A DNA stretch of 64,000 bases from positions 620,001-684,000 of the forward strand of contig NZ_CABPRV010000001.1 of the NCBI RefSeq assembly GCF_902459735.1, written 5' to 3'. A program made the translations under genes and the position numbers. A model generated the notes under the pieces. It ran no database searches. It had not been told where the DNA came from and worked only from the letters and a program-made list of their open reading frames with translations. How positions within the stretch are numbered: the stretch's first letter is position 1; every line of letters begins with the position of its first letter. Positions 8,705 to 16,658 of the stretch are shown piece after piece. This stretch comes from Pandoraea capi (GTDB taxonomy: Bacteria > Pseudomonadota > Gammaproteobacteria > Burkholderiales > Burkholderiaceae).

Positions 8705-9565
8705 ATGTTTAAACTCCTAGCCGACACCACCAGCCTGCTTGGCGAGTGCCCTGTCTGGTGTGAAAGAACCGGACGCCTGTTCTGGACCGACATCCCCTGC
8801 TGCGAGTTGCGTGCTCTGAACCCCACAATTGGTCAAGTGCAGCGCTGGTCATTACCCGAGCCGCTAGGCTCATTTGCCCTCACGGCAGACGAAGATGTAT
8901 TGCTGATGGGGTTGGCATCTTGCCTAGGCTACTACCAGTTGAACACCGGCCGTTTCAGCAAAATTGCAGTCACGCCTGGTGTGCACGGAACCCGGATCAA
9001 TGATGGCCGCTGCGACCGCATGGGTAACTTTGTATTCAGCACGATGGACGCCAATGAGCGGATGCAAACCATAGGCAGATTTCACCGGCTCAATGCGGTG
9101 ACGCTCGAAACAGAAACGCTCGACCTTCCCGCAGTAGCGATCCCGAACAGCATCTGTTTCAGTCCGGACGGTTATACCCTGTACTACGCGGATTCTCTAC
9201 AGGGATGCATTTCCTGCTGCGATTACCCTTCGCTGGAAAACCAGCGTGTGTTCACGACAGTCGACGGTCAGGGCGCTCCTGACGGTTCTTGCATTGATGC
9301 TCAAGGATTCCTCTGGAATGCCGAATGGGGCGGCAGCAGAGTGGTGCGTTACGCGCTAGACGGCAGTGTTGACCGTGTTATCGAATCACCGTGTGTACAA
9401 ACCACTTGCCCAGTGTTAGCGGGCCCCGGTTATGCAACGCTGTACAGCACCAGCGCGCGGATAGGGCTGGATAAGCCGACAGATTCCGATGGCGCGCTGA
9501 TAAAAGCCGAGGCCGTTGTCGCTGCGGGACTTCCAGAAGAGCGATTTACCGGGCGACTCAACTGA
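8705..9565 (+). CDS. SMP-30/gluconolactonase-family lactonase-like protein
   Basis: A 286-residue six-bladed beta-propeller of the SMP-30/LRE family, which hydrolyses sugar lactones and related esters using one divalent metal ion. Typical motifs are LLGECPVWCERTGRLFWTDI near the N-terminus, INDGRCDRMGNF (metal-binding Asn-Asp region), PNSICFSPDGYTLYYADS and APDGSCIDAQGFLWNAEWGG. It lies 39 bases after the transporter gene and probably ends the operon. An amidohydrolase paired with a lactonase suggests stepwise ring opening of a cyclic compound. The substrate is not readable from sequence. Confidence 0.88.
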   Translation: MFKLLADTTSLLGECPVWCERTGRLFWTDIPCCELRALNPTIGQVQRWSLPEPLGSFALTADEDVLLMGLASCLGYYQLNTGRFSKIAVTPGVHGTRINDGRCDRMGNFVFSTMDANERMQTIGRFHRLNAVTLETETLDLPAVAIPNSICFSPDGYTLYYADSLQGCISCCDYPSLENQRVFTTVDGQGAPDGSCIDAQGFLWNAEWGGSRVVRYALDGSVDRVIESPCVQTTCPVLAGPGYATLYSTSARIGLDKPTDSDGALIKAEAVVAAGLPEERFTGRLN

Positions 9566-10013
9566 ATGAAGGGTTCCAGCCTAGCGCATCGTTCTAAATG
9601 CCAATATTTTAGACGCATCGGACTGACCGCTTATGGCTGTGGTTCAACCGGTCAATGCAACTGAGTGAAGAAATCGTTGCCCCAGTGTCTCGTAGACTAG
9701 TCTTTCCGAGGCGTTCGTTCAAACGTCGTGCCACGGCGCTTGGCTTGTGAGTACAAAGACGGATCAATGCCCTTTGGCAAGTATTGGCGTAGCAATCAAT
9801 GCACGAAAGTAGCGAATCGCCACCATGGTTTCTTCTCGGAACAGCCTATGCAATCTTGGTCAAGTCTATAGTCGCCTCAGGGTCGAAAACAGCCTTGCAT
9901 AAATGGCCGAGGTCGGCCAAGATGCGACACTCAATCGGCAGCGATAGGTGGCTGAAACTCGACAAGTCCCAGCCACCCATGTCGGAGCGTATCCCAAAGC
10001 CAGTCGCCGCAGC
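9566..10013. other. Intergenic stretch joining the two island modules
   Basis: These 448 bases separate two convergent operons and hold no convincing gene. Reading frames across it are short and lack ribosome-binding sites or family resemblance. No clear terminator hairpin was found. It may be the junction between modules of different origin, since the sequence looks more AT-rich to the left and more GC-rich to the right. Confidence 0.5.
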
Positions 10014-11000
10014 TCAGTTCGTCGTCAGGATAATTTTCCCCACATTTTCCGCCGATTCCATGCGTCGATGGGCATCGGCAGCTCGCGCCAGAGGATACGT
10101 ACTGTCGACGACAGGCTCGAGGCGCCGGCCTCCGGAGAAGCGGTTGAGCCAATGTTCACGGAAACGCCGGACCATAGCGTGCTTCTCAGCCTGGGCGCGC
10201 GACTTCATGACCGTGCCGATAATCTGGATATGGCGGTACAAAATGGTCTCAAGGTCGACACTCACCTGCCCACCCCCACCCAGAATCCCCACTTGCACAA
10301 GACGCCCTCCGTGCGCGAGGGAAGCAATATTGCGTGCGAAATACGGTTCTCCAACGAAATCAATTACAACATCGACGCCCCGCCCACCAGTCTTCTGGGC
10401 AACGACGGCTGCGAAATCCTGCGTGCGGTAGTCGATGACATGATCGGCGCCCAGTTGCACAACGCGTTCGAGCTTCGACGCCTCAGCGGTCGCGAACACG
10501 CTCGCTCCGGTTGCGTATGCGAACTGGACCGCAGCGGAACCAACACCGCCTGCCGCCGCGTGAATGAGCACGGAGTCTCCTTGCTTGAGGCGGCCGAGAT
10601 GCATCATCGCTTCATGCGCGGTGACGAACACTTCGGGGATGGCCGCCGCATGCACGTAATCAAGCTGCTCCGGAATCCGCATCGCCATACGCCAGTCGAT
10701 GCGGGCAATTTCGGCGTACGCGCCGCCGCCGACCACGCCCATGACGCGGTCGCCAACCTTATAGCCTTCGACCGACGCGCCGACCTCCAGTACCTCGCCC
10801 GCGATTTCCAGCCCCATGATGGTTGAGTCGCCGAAATTCGGCCGGCCGTATCCGCCGCGGCGATGCGTGATGTCGGCGCGGTTCACGCCGGCCGCATGGA
10901 CACGGACCAGCAGGTCGTCGGGGCGCAATTCCGGGTCGGGAACGTCGGCGAGTTTGAGAACGTCGGCATCGCCGAATTCGTTGAAGGTGATGGCTTTCAT
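10014..11000 (-). CDS. Zinc-less alcohol dehydrogenase / NADPH:quinone oxidoreductase-like
   Basis: A 328-residue medium-chain dehydrogenase/reductase of the quinone oxidoreductase type. The GroES-like start reads MKAITFNEFGDADVLKLADV, followed by VHAAGVNRADITHRRGGYG. The Rossmann fold carries HAAAGGVGSAAVQFA, matching the AxxGxxG cofactor motif of QOR proteins. The catalytic zinc ligands of true alcohol dehydrogenases are absent. Such enzymes reduce quinones, enones or other activated double bonds with NAD(P)H. It lies 14 bases after the CMD-like gene, with AGGACA as ribosome-binding site, and is last in a three-gene operon with an aldehyde dehydrogenase. Confidence 0.9.
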   Translation of the reverse strand: MKAITFNEFGDADVLKLADVPDPELRPDDLLVRVHAAGVNRADITHRRGGYGRPNFGDSTIMGLEIAGEVLEVGASVEGYKVGDRVMGVVGGGAYAEIARIDWRMAMRIPEQLDYVHAAAIPEVFVTAHEAMMHLGRLKQGDSVLIHAAAGGVGSAAVQFAYATGASVFATAEASKLERVVQLGADHVIDYRTQDFAAVVAQKTGGRGVDVVIDFVGEPYFARNIASLAHGGRLVQVGILGGGGQVSVDLETILYRHIQIIGTVMKSRAQAEKHAMVRRFREHWLNRFSGGRRLEPVVDSTYPLARAADAHRRMESAENVGKIILTTN

Positions 11001-11014
11001 GATTGCTTGTCCTG

Positions 11015-11344
11015 TTATGCCTGTACGTTGCCGAGCGCCGATTGCGCGGCGGCGGATGCCGAGATAGCGGCCGGAAAACCTGCGTAGAACGCGAGGTGGG
11101 TAATGGTTGCTGCGAGTTCCTCGCGCTTGACCCCGTTGCTCACAGCACGGCGCAAATGAGCGGGAAGCTCGTCGTGGTGGCCGCCGACAATCAGGGCGGC
11201 GACGGTCACGAGGCTGCGATCGCGCGACGAAAGCGCCGGATCGGCCCAGACCTGCGGGAACAGCACGTCGTCGACGAGCGCTGCAAGCTTCGGCGTGAAT
11301 GCGCGTGCGGCTTCACGCGGGCTGTCGAAATTAGCTTTTGACAA
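11015..11344 (-). CDS. Carboxymuconolactone decarboxylase (CMD)-family protein
   Basis: A small, probably 109-residue, all-helical CMD-family protein. It contains SSRDRSLVTVAALIVGGHHD and ELPAHLRRAVSNGV, then THLAFYAGFPAAISA, typical of the decarboxylase-like rather than the CxxC AhpD branch. An ATG exists at 11425, but it would overlap the aldehyde dehydrogenase gene by about 68 bases. A TTG at 11344 follows GAGGAG (11354-11359, overlapping the upstream stop codon) with good spacing and gives MSKANFDSPREA, so it is preferred. Its reaction in this operon is unknown. Relatives act on aromatic ring-cleavage lactones or as thiol-independent enzymes of unclear role. Confidence 0.82.
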   Translation of the reverse strand: MSKANFDSPREAARAFTPKLAALVDDVLFPQVWADPALSSRDRSLVTVAALIVGGHHDELPAHLRRAVSNGVKREELAATITHLAFYAGFPAAISASAAAQSALGNVQA

Positions 11345-11357
11345 GATTGGGTGCTCC

Positions 11358-12794
11358 TCAGATTTGGCTGATGAATTTGTTGGTGAGATAGAACTCGATG
11401 CCTTCGGCGCCACCTTCGGAGCCAATTCCGCTTTCCTTGAGCCCGCCGAAAGGAAGTTCGGTGGACACGATGCGGTACTGGTTTATGCCAATCATCCCGG
11501 CTTCCAGCCCGTCGCCAACGTCGAGGGCGGTGCGCGCGTTGTTCGTGAACGCATAAGCCGAGAGACCATACGGCAGGCGGTTCGCTTCGGCGAGGCCGTC
11601 TCCCAGTTGGTCGAAACGCATCAGCAGCGCGATGGGACCGAACGGCTCCTCGTGCATCACGCGGGCGTCCATCGGCACATCGGCAAGTACGGTCGGTTCG
11701 AAGAAGTAGCCGTCACCCGCGATGCGCTTGCCGCCGACCAGCACCTTTGCGCCGCGCGCCACCGCATCGGCGACGAGTTCTTCCATCTTTGCAACCTGCC
11801 GCGGATTCGCGAGCGGGCCGACCTGCGTGCCGGGCTGCATGCCATCGCCCACCTTGAGCGCCTGGGTCGCGGACACGAAGTGGCCAACGAACTCGTCGTA
11901 GACCTCGCGCTGAATCAGGAAGCGCGTCGACGAGATGCAGATCTGGCCGGTGCCGCGGAATCGGTTCGCAGCGCCTTCGACAGCAGCACGTTCGACGTCG
12001 GCGTCCTTGAACACGAGCACGGGGCCGTGGCCGCCGAGTTCAAGCGTAATAGGTTTGACGCCTTCGGCGGCCCGCGCGGCGAGCAGTCGGCCAATAGGAA
12101 CGGAGCCCGTGAACGTCACCTTGCGGATAATCGGCGATGCAATCAGAGTCTTCGACACCTCATCTGGTACTCCGAAGACCACCTGCAGCACGCCCTTGGG
12201 TAAACCTGCATCGTCGAGTGCGCGGGCGAGCGCGAGCGCAGTTGCGGGGCTTTCCTCGCCCGGCTTGATAATGACGCTACAGCCGGCAGCCAGCGCCGCC
12301 GAAAGCTTGCGGGCAGGCGTGATTGCCGGGAAATTCCACGGCGTGAAGGCGGCGACCGGCCCGATGGCCTGCTTCTTCACCAGTTGTTGCACGCCCGGGC
12401 GATTCGACGGGACAACGCGACCATCGATACGACGCGCCTCTTCCGCGAACCATTCGAAGTATTCGGCTGCACGCAGCACTTCATCGCGGCTCTCGGCGAG
12501 AGGCTTGCCTTCTTCCAGCGTCAGCAGCTCGGCAATGTGAGCGGCACGCACACGAATCAAGTTCGCGCCATCTTTTAGAATACGTGCGCGCTCCGCCGGC
12601 ACAGTGTTGCGCCACACGTCGAACGCGTGCTTCGCTGTCTGCAACGCCTGCTCAAGGTCAGACGCCGTTGCAAGCGGTACGCGGCCCAGTTCCTGCAACG
12701 TAGCGGGATTAACGACAGGAGCGGTATCGCGTTCGCTGGCAGCAATCCATTCACCATTGATGAAAAGAAAGAGGGAGTCGTAGTGAGCGGTCAT
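11358..12794 (-). CDS. NAD(P)-dependent aldehyde dehydrogenase, succinate-semialdehyde dehydrogenase-like
   Basis: A 478-residue aldehyde dehydrogenase. The general base is E252 in ITLELGGHGP and the catalytic cysteine is C286 in GTGQICISSTR. AAFTPWNFPAITPARKL and PGEESPATALALA belong to the cofactor site, and EEPFGPIALLMRF is the conserved C-terminal segment. Length and motifs are closest to GabD-type succinate-semialdehyde dehydrogenases, but substrate assignment within this family is unsafe. It is first in the operon with the CMD-like and quinone-oxidoreductase genes, divergent from a LysR gene. Confidence 0.9.
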   Translation of the reverse strand: MTAHYDSLFLFINGEWIAASERDTAPVVNPATLQELGRVPLATASDLEQALQTAKHAFDVWRNTVPAERARILKDGANLIRVRAAHIAELLTLEEGKPLAESRDEVLRAAEYFEWFAEEARRIDGRVVPSNRPGVQQLVKKQAIGPVAAFTPWNFPAITPARKLSAALAAGCSVIIKPGEESPATALALARALDDAGLPKGVLQVVFGVPDEVSKTLIASPIIRKVTFTGSVPIGRLLAARAAEGVKPITLELGGHGPVLVFKDADVERAAVEGAANRFRGTGQICISSTRFLIQREVYDEFVGHFVSATQALKVGDGMQPGTQVGPLANPRQVAKMEELVADAVARGAKVLVGGKRIAGDGYFFEPTVLADVPMDARVMHEEPFGPIALLMRFDQLGDGLAEANRLPYGLSAYAFTNNARTALDVGDGLEAGMIGINQYRIVSTELPFGGLKESGIGSEGGAEGIEFYLTNKFISQI

Positions 12795-13151
12795 TTTTTC
12801 AACCTCAATATACTTAGTAATTCGAATTAATTAACATTGATGCCTAGGCGGATAACTGGCTTCTCCCGGCATGGTAAGGTCATGCGACGCTAGAGAAGTG
12901 GCTTTGGCTTACGGCTGTCAATGAGTGCCTGTCTGCGGAACCAAGTCTAGGCGAGATGCCTCCCCGGTTTTAGGCAGGGCAGAAAGAATGATTCTTTCCG
13001 TGAGAGGGAAAATCCGTGCACTCTGACCGGTTACGCTTACCGACACATCATGCGGCGCTTGCCGATGATGGGCGGGCGCCCGTACACCGTGGCACGTGGA
13101 CCGCACGGCGCGGAACCGAGATGATGAATTAAGACGAATGGGACGGATAAG
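12795..13151. promoter_or_regulatory. Divergent promoter region of island module 2, with palindromes
   Basis: These 357 bases separate the aldehyde dehydrogenase operon from its divergent LysR gene. Two symmetric elements are visible. One is a 12-bp palindrome TAATTCGAATTA at 12818-12829, only 24 bases from the dehydrogenase start. The other is an inverted repeat GAAAGAA-TGA-TTCTTTC at 12984-13000. Both are candidate operators. No clear -35/-10 pair could be assigned. Confidence 0.5.
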
Positions 13152-14108
13152 ATGGACAAGTTATATAACATGTCGGTTTTTGCAAAGGTTGTCGAAATGG
13201 GGAGCTTCACTGCGGTTGCGAACCACCTCGACACGACTGTAGGAAACATTTCGCGCGCTGTTTCGGTGCTCGAGGAGTCGCTGGACACCCGGCTCATGCA
13301 GCGCTCGACGCGTCGTCTTGTCATCACCGACGCAGGACGGCGGTTCTACGACCGGTGCGTGGCCATCCTGACCGACGTGGAGCATGCTGAGGCCGAGGCG
13401 CGGGACGCCCTGCTGGAGCCGCGCGGCACGTTGCGCGTTCACTCGGTGCCCGGACTTGGACGCCACCTGGTGACTCGCGCCGTTATGGCCTACCGCAACT
13501 CGTATCCGGAGGTCTCGGTCGACCTCCTGCTGTCCCAGCGCATGCCGAATCTGCTCGAGGAACAACTTGACGTCGGTATTGTGATTACACGAACGCTGCC
13601 CGATTCAGCCTACGTCAGCCAGAACATAGGCACCAGCCATTGCATCCTCGCAGCATCACCTGAGTATCTGGCAGCGCATCCGGCGCCGACGTGCCCGGAA
13701 GACCTTATCGACCATCACTGCGTTCTGCTCGGGACAGTCGATTACGCGCCCGACGAGTGGCGCCTCGAGAGCGTTGCTGGCAACGCTACCTTCCGCCCGA
13801 CCGGGCCAAGCTTCAGCGTCAACGATATGGACGCTATGTCACAAGCCCTTCGAGATGGGGCCGGCATCGGCCTCCTTGCAGCGTTCTCAGCGATGGATGA
13901 CCTGCGCAGCGGCGCGCTCGTTCGCGTGCTGCCGCAGTACCACACACACGTCCGCAATGTCTACGCCGTGTATCCGTCGCGCCAGTTCGTTGACGCGAAA
14001 ATTAAGCGATTCATCGAGACGTTAAACGTCCATGTCGGAGAGCATCTGGACGCTTACGCGAGAGAGCTCGGCCTCGCTCCGGCCACAATCCTGTCCGCAG
14101 GTCGCTAA
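13152..14108 (+). CDS. LysR-family transcriptional regulator (island module 2)
   Basis: A 318-residue LysR-type regulator. The winged helix-turn-helix (about 1-60) reads MSVFAKVVEMGSFTAVANHL and RAVSVLEESLDTRLMQRSTR, followed by an effector-binding domain (TLRVHSVPGLGRHLVTRAV, LVRVLPQYHTHVRNVYAVYP). It belongs to the CrgA/DsdC-like branch, as does the module 1 regulator, but the two proteins differ throughout. It is divergent from the aldehyde dehydrogenase operon and is its probable regulator. The ATG at 13152 is weakly served by a GGACGGATAAG stretch. Confidence 0.92.
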   Translation: MDKLYNMSVFAKVVEMGSFTAVANHLDTTVGNISRAVSVLEESLDTRLMQRSTRRLVITDAGRRFYDRCVAILTDVEHAEAEARDALLEPRGTLRVHSVPGLGRHLVTRAVMAYRNSYPEVSVDLLLSQRMPNLLEEQLDVGIVITRTLPDSAYVSQNIGTSHCILAASPEYLAAHPAPTCPEDLIDHHCVLLGTVDYAPDEWRLESVAGNATFRPTGPSFSVNDMDAMSQALRDGAGIGLLAAFSAMDDLRSGALVRVLPQYHTHVRNVYAVYPSRQFVDAKIKRFIETLNVHVGEHLDAYARELGLAPATILSAGR

Positions 14109-14575
14109 ATTTAGGTACCGTGAGACTGCGCGAAAGCCGCCGAGTCGCTGTATCTGGCGAGCACTCACCCGACGGTGCTGACGAACTGGGCGATCCCTGC
14201 TCCGTTGTATGATGCAGTTTGACGTTTTCCCGAGACCTTCCTCGGCCGATCGCAACTCAGAACTCGAGAGATCGTCGACGGTAGCGCGCCGCACCGTGTA
14301 AAACTGCCGACGCATCTGTTCATCTGTCGCCTAGCAGGACCTCGACCGACATTCGTGCCGCGGCGGCGGCCGACCGCTTCGGGTCGATCAGTGACGTTTG
14401 ATATATCCGGCCATACACACTCCTTCGTCCCCTGTTCTCAGTGCACCGGAAGTGCAGTAGCCAGTTTTTTCGCTTGCCCGAAATTACGCTAAACTACTGA
14501 CACTAAACAACTTTTGATTTCGATCGTTTACGGTCAGATTGCGTTATTTTTCAAAAACTTACCGCGTCACACGCC
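14109..14575. other. Non-coding right end of the island
   Basis: These 467 bases between the LysR stop and the right attachment repeat carry no supported gene. Frames are short, with no ribosome-binding site or recognised family. The sequence grows AT-rich toward the repeat (14460-14560). It may hold decayed mobility DNA. Confidence 0.5.
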
Positions 14576-14625
14576 GAATCATAATCCGCAGGTCCGGGGT
14601 TCGAGTCCCTGATTCGCCACCAAAT
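14576..14625 (+). repeat. Right attachment repeat (attR-like), partial tRNA-Met copy
   Basis: This is an exact 50-bp copy of 5288-5337. It holds the 3' side of the anticodon arm, the variable loop, the T arm, the 3' acceptor strand and CCA, but no 5' half, so it cannot be a functional tRNA. It marks the right end of the island. Confidence 0.92.
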
Positions 14626-14630
14626 TTGAG

Positions 14631-14661
14631 AACGGCTTCCAGCGATGGAAGCCGTTTTTTT
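14631..14661 (+). terminator. Displaced native terminator of tRNA-Met
   Basis: A perfect 10-bp stem (AACGGCTTCC, 14631-14640, with 14647-14656) and 6-base loop end in TTTTTTT. It lies five bases after the partial tRNA copy, just where the terminator of the uninterrupted tRNA-Met would have been. Confidence 0.88.
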
Positions 14662-14961
14662 ATTGCCTTCCGAACATCGATCGAACACGATCTGCTTCGT
14701 CGTTTGGCGAGATTCTCACTGCCATCCGCAGTCAATTCCCATACCCACTCTTAGGCCATACCTCGTAGGTCGGCAAGCCCGGCATCGCTTTCGATAATCC
14801 AACGCCTCGTAACGCAAAGTACGTCACCACAAAGGTGCCACGGAGTCGGCTATTTCGGCTGCGCCGCTCACTGATGCATCGGGGACTGCACGCACGTCCC
14901 CGATGCAAGAAACAACGTCTGGCGAGAGTATCCGCAAAGGCCTTTACGTCTTGCGGCCCGA
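14662..14961. other. Intergenic region with a strong hairpin
   Basis: This 300-base gap holds no gene that I can support. A perfect 12-bp inverted repeat, TGCATCGGGGAC at 14875-14886 and its complement at 14896-14907, has a 9-base loop and no T-run on either side. It lies 55 bases past the stop of the zinc-ribbon gene and may stabilise that transcript's 3' end. Confidence 0.5.
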
Positions 14962-15330
14962 TCAATCGAAGTCGAACATCTCGAACAGCGATTTCTTTTT
15001 GCGCGGGCGGTCGTGATAGCGGCGACGGTCGTCGTAGCCATGGTGGCGGTCACGATTGTCGCGGCCCTCCCGATACTCGCGATCGTCATCGCGATACTCC
15101 TGCGCATTCGCGTGGCCGTTCGAGCGCCCGTCGGACTCACGACGGCTCCTGTCATGGTCACCGCGCGCCGTATGGGCCGATGCTCCCGCCCCGCCATCCG
15201 TGCGCTCGATCAACTTGTCCAGTTCACCCCGATCGAGCCACACACCGCGACAGCTCGGACAGTAATCGATCTCCACTCCCTGACGCTCCGTCATCAGCAG
15301 ATCCGGGATACCGCACACAGGACATTTCAT
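14962..15330 (-). CDS. Zinc-ribbon protein (zf-TFIIB type) with charged tail
   Basis: A 122-residue protein. The first 45 residues are a TFIIB-type zinc ribbon: CPVCG at the start, then the second Cys pair in EIDYCPSCRGVWLDRGELDK. The middle (about 50-108) is low-complexity, rich in Asp, Arg and His and probably disordered. The end is KKKSLFEMFDFD, a short hydrophobic-acidic motif seen in this family. Function is unknown; the ribbon suggests nucleic-acid or protein binding. An imperfect AGCGAAACG stretch precedes the ATG. Confidence 0.85.
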   Translation of the reverse strand: MKCPVCGIPDLLMTERQGVEIDYCPSCRGVWLDRGELDKLIERTDGGAGASAHTARGDHDRSRRESDGRSNGHANAQEYRDDDREYREGRDNRDRHHGYDDRRRYHDRPRKKKSLFEMFDFD

Positions 15331-15675
15331 CGTTTCGCTCCGTCACGTAAAAGACAACGCCTTCAATGTATCGGGCATGTGGCGACTGAAAAACCTGTAT
15401 TTTCATTCACTTAACTTCGGGAATTTCGAACCGCCTTCCATGGGACGACATGCGCCGACTGCGCCGTTGCTGGCGTGCGACCGTGCGCACAACGTGCGTG
15501 CGCGAACCTCCCGAATGCGCGAGGGCGGCACTGAGCGCGTCTTTCCTCTGGACGTAAAAAAGCGGTGCCGACGTTTGCCGGCACCGCTGATCCCTTCCGC
15601 GATCACTCACTGACCGCGTCCCATCGACAGCAAACTGCTATCGGGTGCCCGGAGGCACCGGACCTATCGCATGAC
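15331..15675. other. Intergenic region containing the terC terminator
   Basis: A 345-base gap between the zinc-ribbon gene and terC, both on the minus strand. Apart from the terminator described separately, no gene is supported; the overlapping short frames lack ribosome-binding sites. It should contain the promoter of the zinc-ribbon gene near 15331-15450. Confidence 0.5.
15555..15588 (-). terminator. Terminator of terC
   Basis: Read on the minus strand, a perfect 10-bp stem (AGCGGTGCCG, 15588-15579 with 15570-15561) is followed by TTTTTTACG. It lies 88 bases after the terC stop codon. Confidence 0.85.
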
Positions 15676-16458
15676 TTAGTGCACCACCCGCGCCTTCTCC
15701 GCGTCACGACGTGCCTTGGCCCGGCGTGTGAGCATGTTCAGTCCTTCGACGAAGGCCGAGAACGCCATGGCCGCGTAGATGTAACCCTTCGGGATGTGCG
15801 AGCCGAAGCCTTCTGCGATCAGCGTCATCCCGATCACCAGCAGGAAGCCGAGCGCGAGCATGACCACCGTCGGGTTCGCCGCGATGAAGCGCGAGAGCGG
15901 ACCCGCCATGAACAGCATCGCTGTGACTGCCGCAATCACCGCAATGAACATGATCGGGATGTGTTCGGTCATGCCCACGGCCGTCACAATACTGTCGATC
16001 GAGAACACGATATCCAGCATGATGATCTGCAGCACAGCCGCACGCGCCGTGATCGTGGCAAGCGCGCCCGCCCCCGAGCCGCCCTCGCCATGCGCGTCGT
16101 CGTCTCCGCTGCCCAGCGCCACGTGGTGATGCATCTCCTTCGTCGCCTTCCACACGAGGAAGAGGCCGCCCGCGATCAGGATCAGGTCGCGCCACGAGAA
16201 TCCGTGTCCGAACATCTCGAACAGCGGCGCCGTGAGCTTGGCGATCCAGGCCACCGTGCCCAGCAAGGCCAGCCGCATGATCAATGCCAGCGCGATACCC
16301 ATCTTCTGCGTGCGCGCACGCATCGACAACGGCAGTTTGTTCGTAAGGATCGAGATAAAGATCAGGTTGTCGATGCCGAGCACGACCTCCATGACCACCA
16401 GCGTGACAAGCGCTGCCCACACCGCCGGGTCAGCCGCCAAAGCAAGTAGATAGTCCAT
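15676..16458 (-). CDS. TerC-family integral membrane protein
   Basis: A 260-residue membrane protein with about seven to eight helices. It has the family signature [20 protein letters not shown] with acidic residues inside a helix, repeated as [20 protein letters not shown]. TerC/Alx proteins are linked to tellurite resistance and, in several bacteria, manganese export and metal supply to secreted enzymes. The ATG at 16458 starts [14 protein letters not shown]; an upstream extension to 16515 lacks family resemblance. The 200-base gap to the divergent NhaR-like gene contains an imperfect hairpin at 16495-16526 in the terC leader, but not the conserved core of the manganese riboswitch that precedes some terC/alx genes. 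Confidence 0.92.
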   Translation of the reverse strand: MDYLLALAADPAVWAALVTLVVMEVVLGIDNLIFISILTNKLPLSMRARTQKMGIALALIMRLALLGTVAWIAKLTAPLFEMFGHGFSWRDLILIAGGLFLVWKATKEMHHHVALGSGDDDAHGEGGSGAGALATITARAAVLQIIMLDIVFSIDSIVTAVGMTEHIPIMFIAVIAAVTAMLFMAGPLSRFIAANPTVVMLALGFLLVIGMTLIAEGFGSHIPKGYIYAAMAFSAFVEGLNMLTRRAKARRDAEKARVVH

Positions 16459-16658
16459 ATATGCGCCAGAGTTTTCCGTATGGTTATTGGTGCATCCGCC
16501 AGCCTCGCCATTCAATGGGCTGCGGACCTCCCTTCATATCCCCCACCTGACGTGAATCCACGGGTGCGGGCTCAGGACAGCATCATCGTCGAACTCATGC
16601 TTCGCAAAAACCAGCTATATACTTCACTTCAGTTCGGTTTTTCCGAAGCACCCCAACT

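Larger units (their letters stand above)
5338..14625 (+). mobile_element. Genomic island integrated at tRNA-Met (about 9.3 kb, integrase decayed)
   Basis: The interval is bounded by the two 50-bp copies of the tRNA-Met 3' end; one repeat copy is counted with the island. It opens with two strong terminators and a 46-residue integrase remnant. Its cargo is seven enzyme, transporter or uncharacterised-enzyme genes in two groups, each with its own divergently transcribed LysR-type regulator. Base usage in 5.7-9.6 kb looks less GC-rich than the chromosome on either side. No complete integrase, excisionase, relaxase or transposase is visible, so the island looks immobile unless helped in trans. The apparent native terminator of the tRNA now lies just beyond the right repeat, supporting insertion at the tRNA 3' end. 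Confidence 0.88.

Noticed and set aside
9799-10826. Overlapping plus-strand ORFs at the island module junction
   Set aside because: They run antisense to the quinone oxidoreductase gene, with low-complexity Arg/Ser sequence and no ribosome-binding site.
14576-14625. A second tRNA-Met gene
   Set aside because: Only the 3' portion is present; the 5' acceptor strand, D arm and half of the anticodon stem are missing, so it is an attachment-site remnant.
16459-16658. Manganese (yybP-ykoY) riboswitch before terC
   Set aside because: Looked for on the minus strand because terC genes often carry it, but the conserved core segments were not found.
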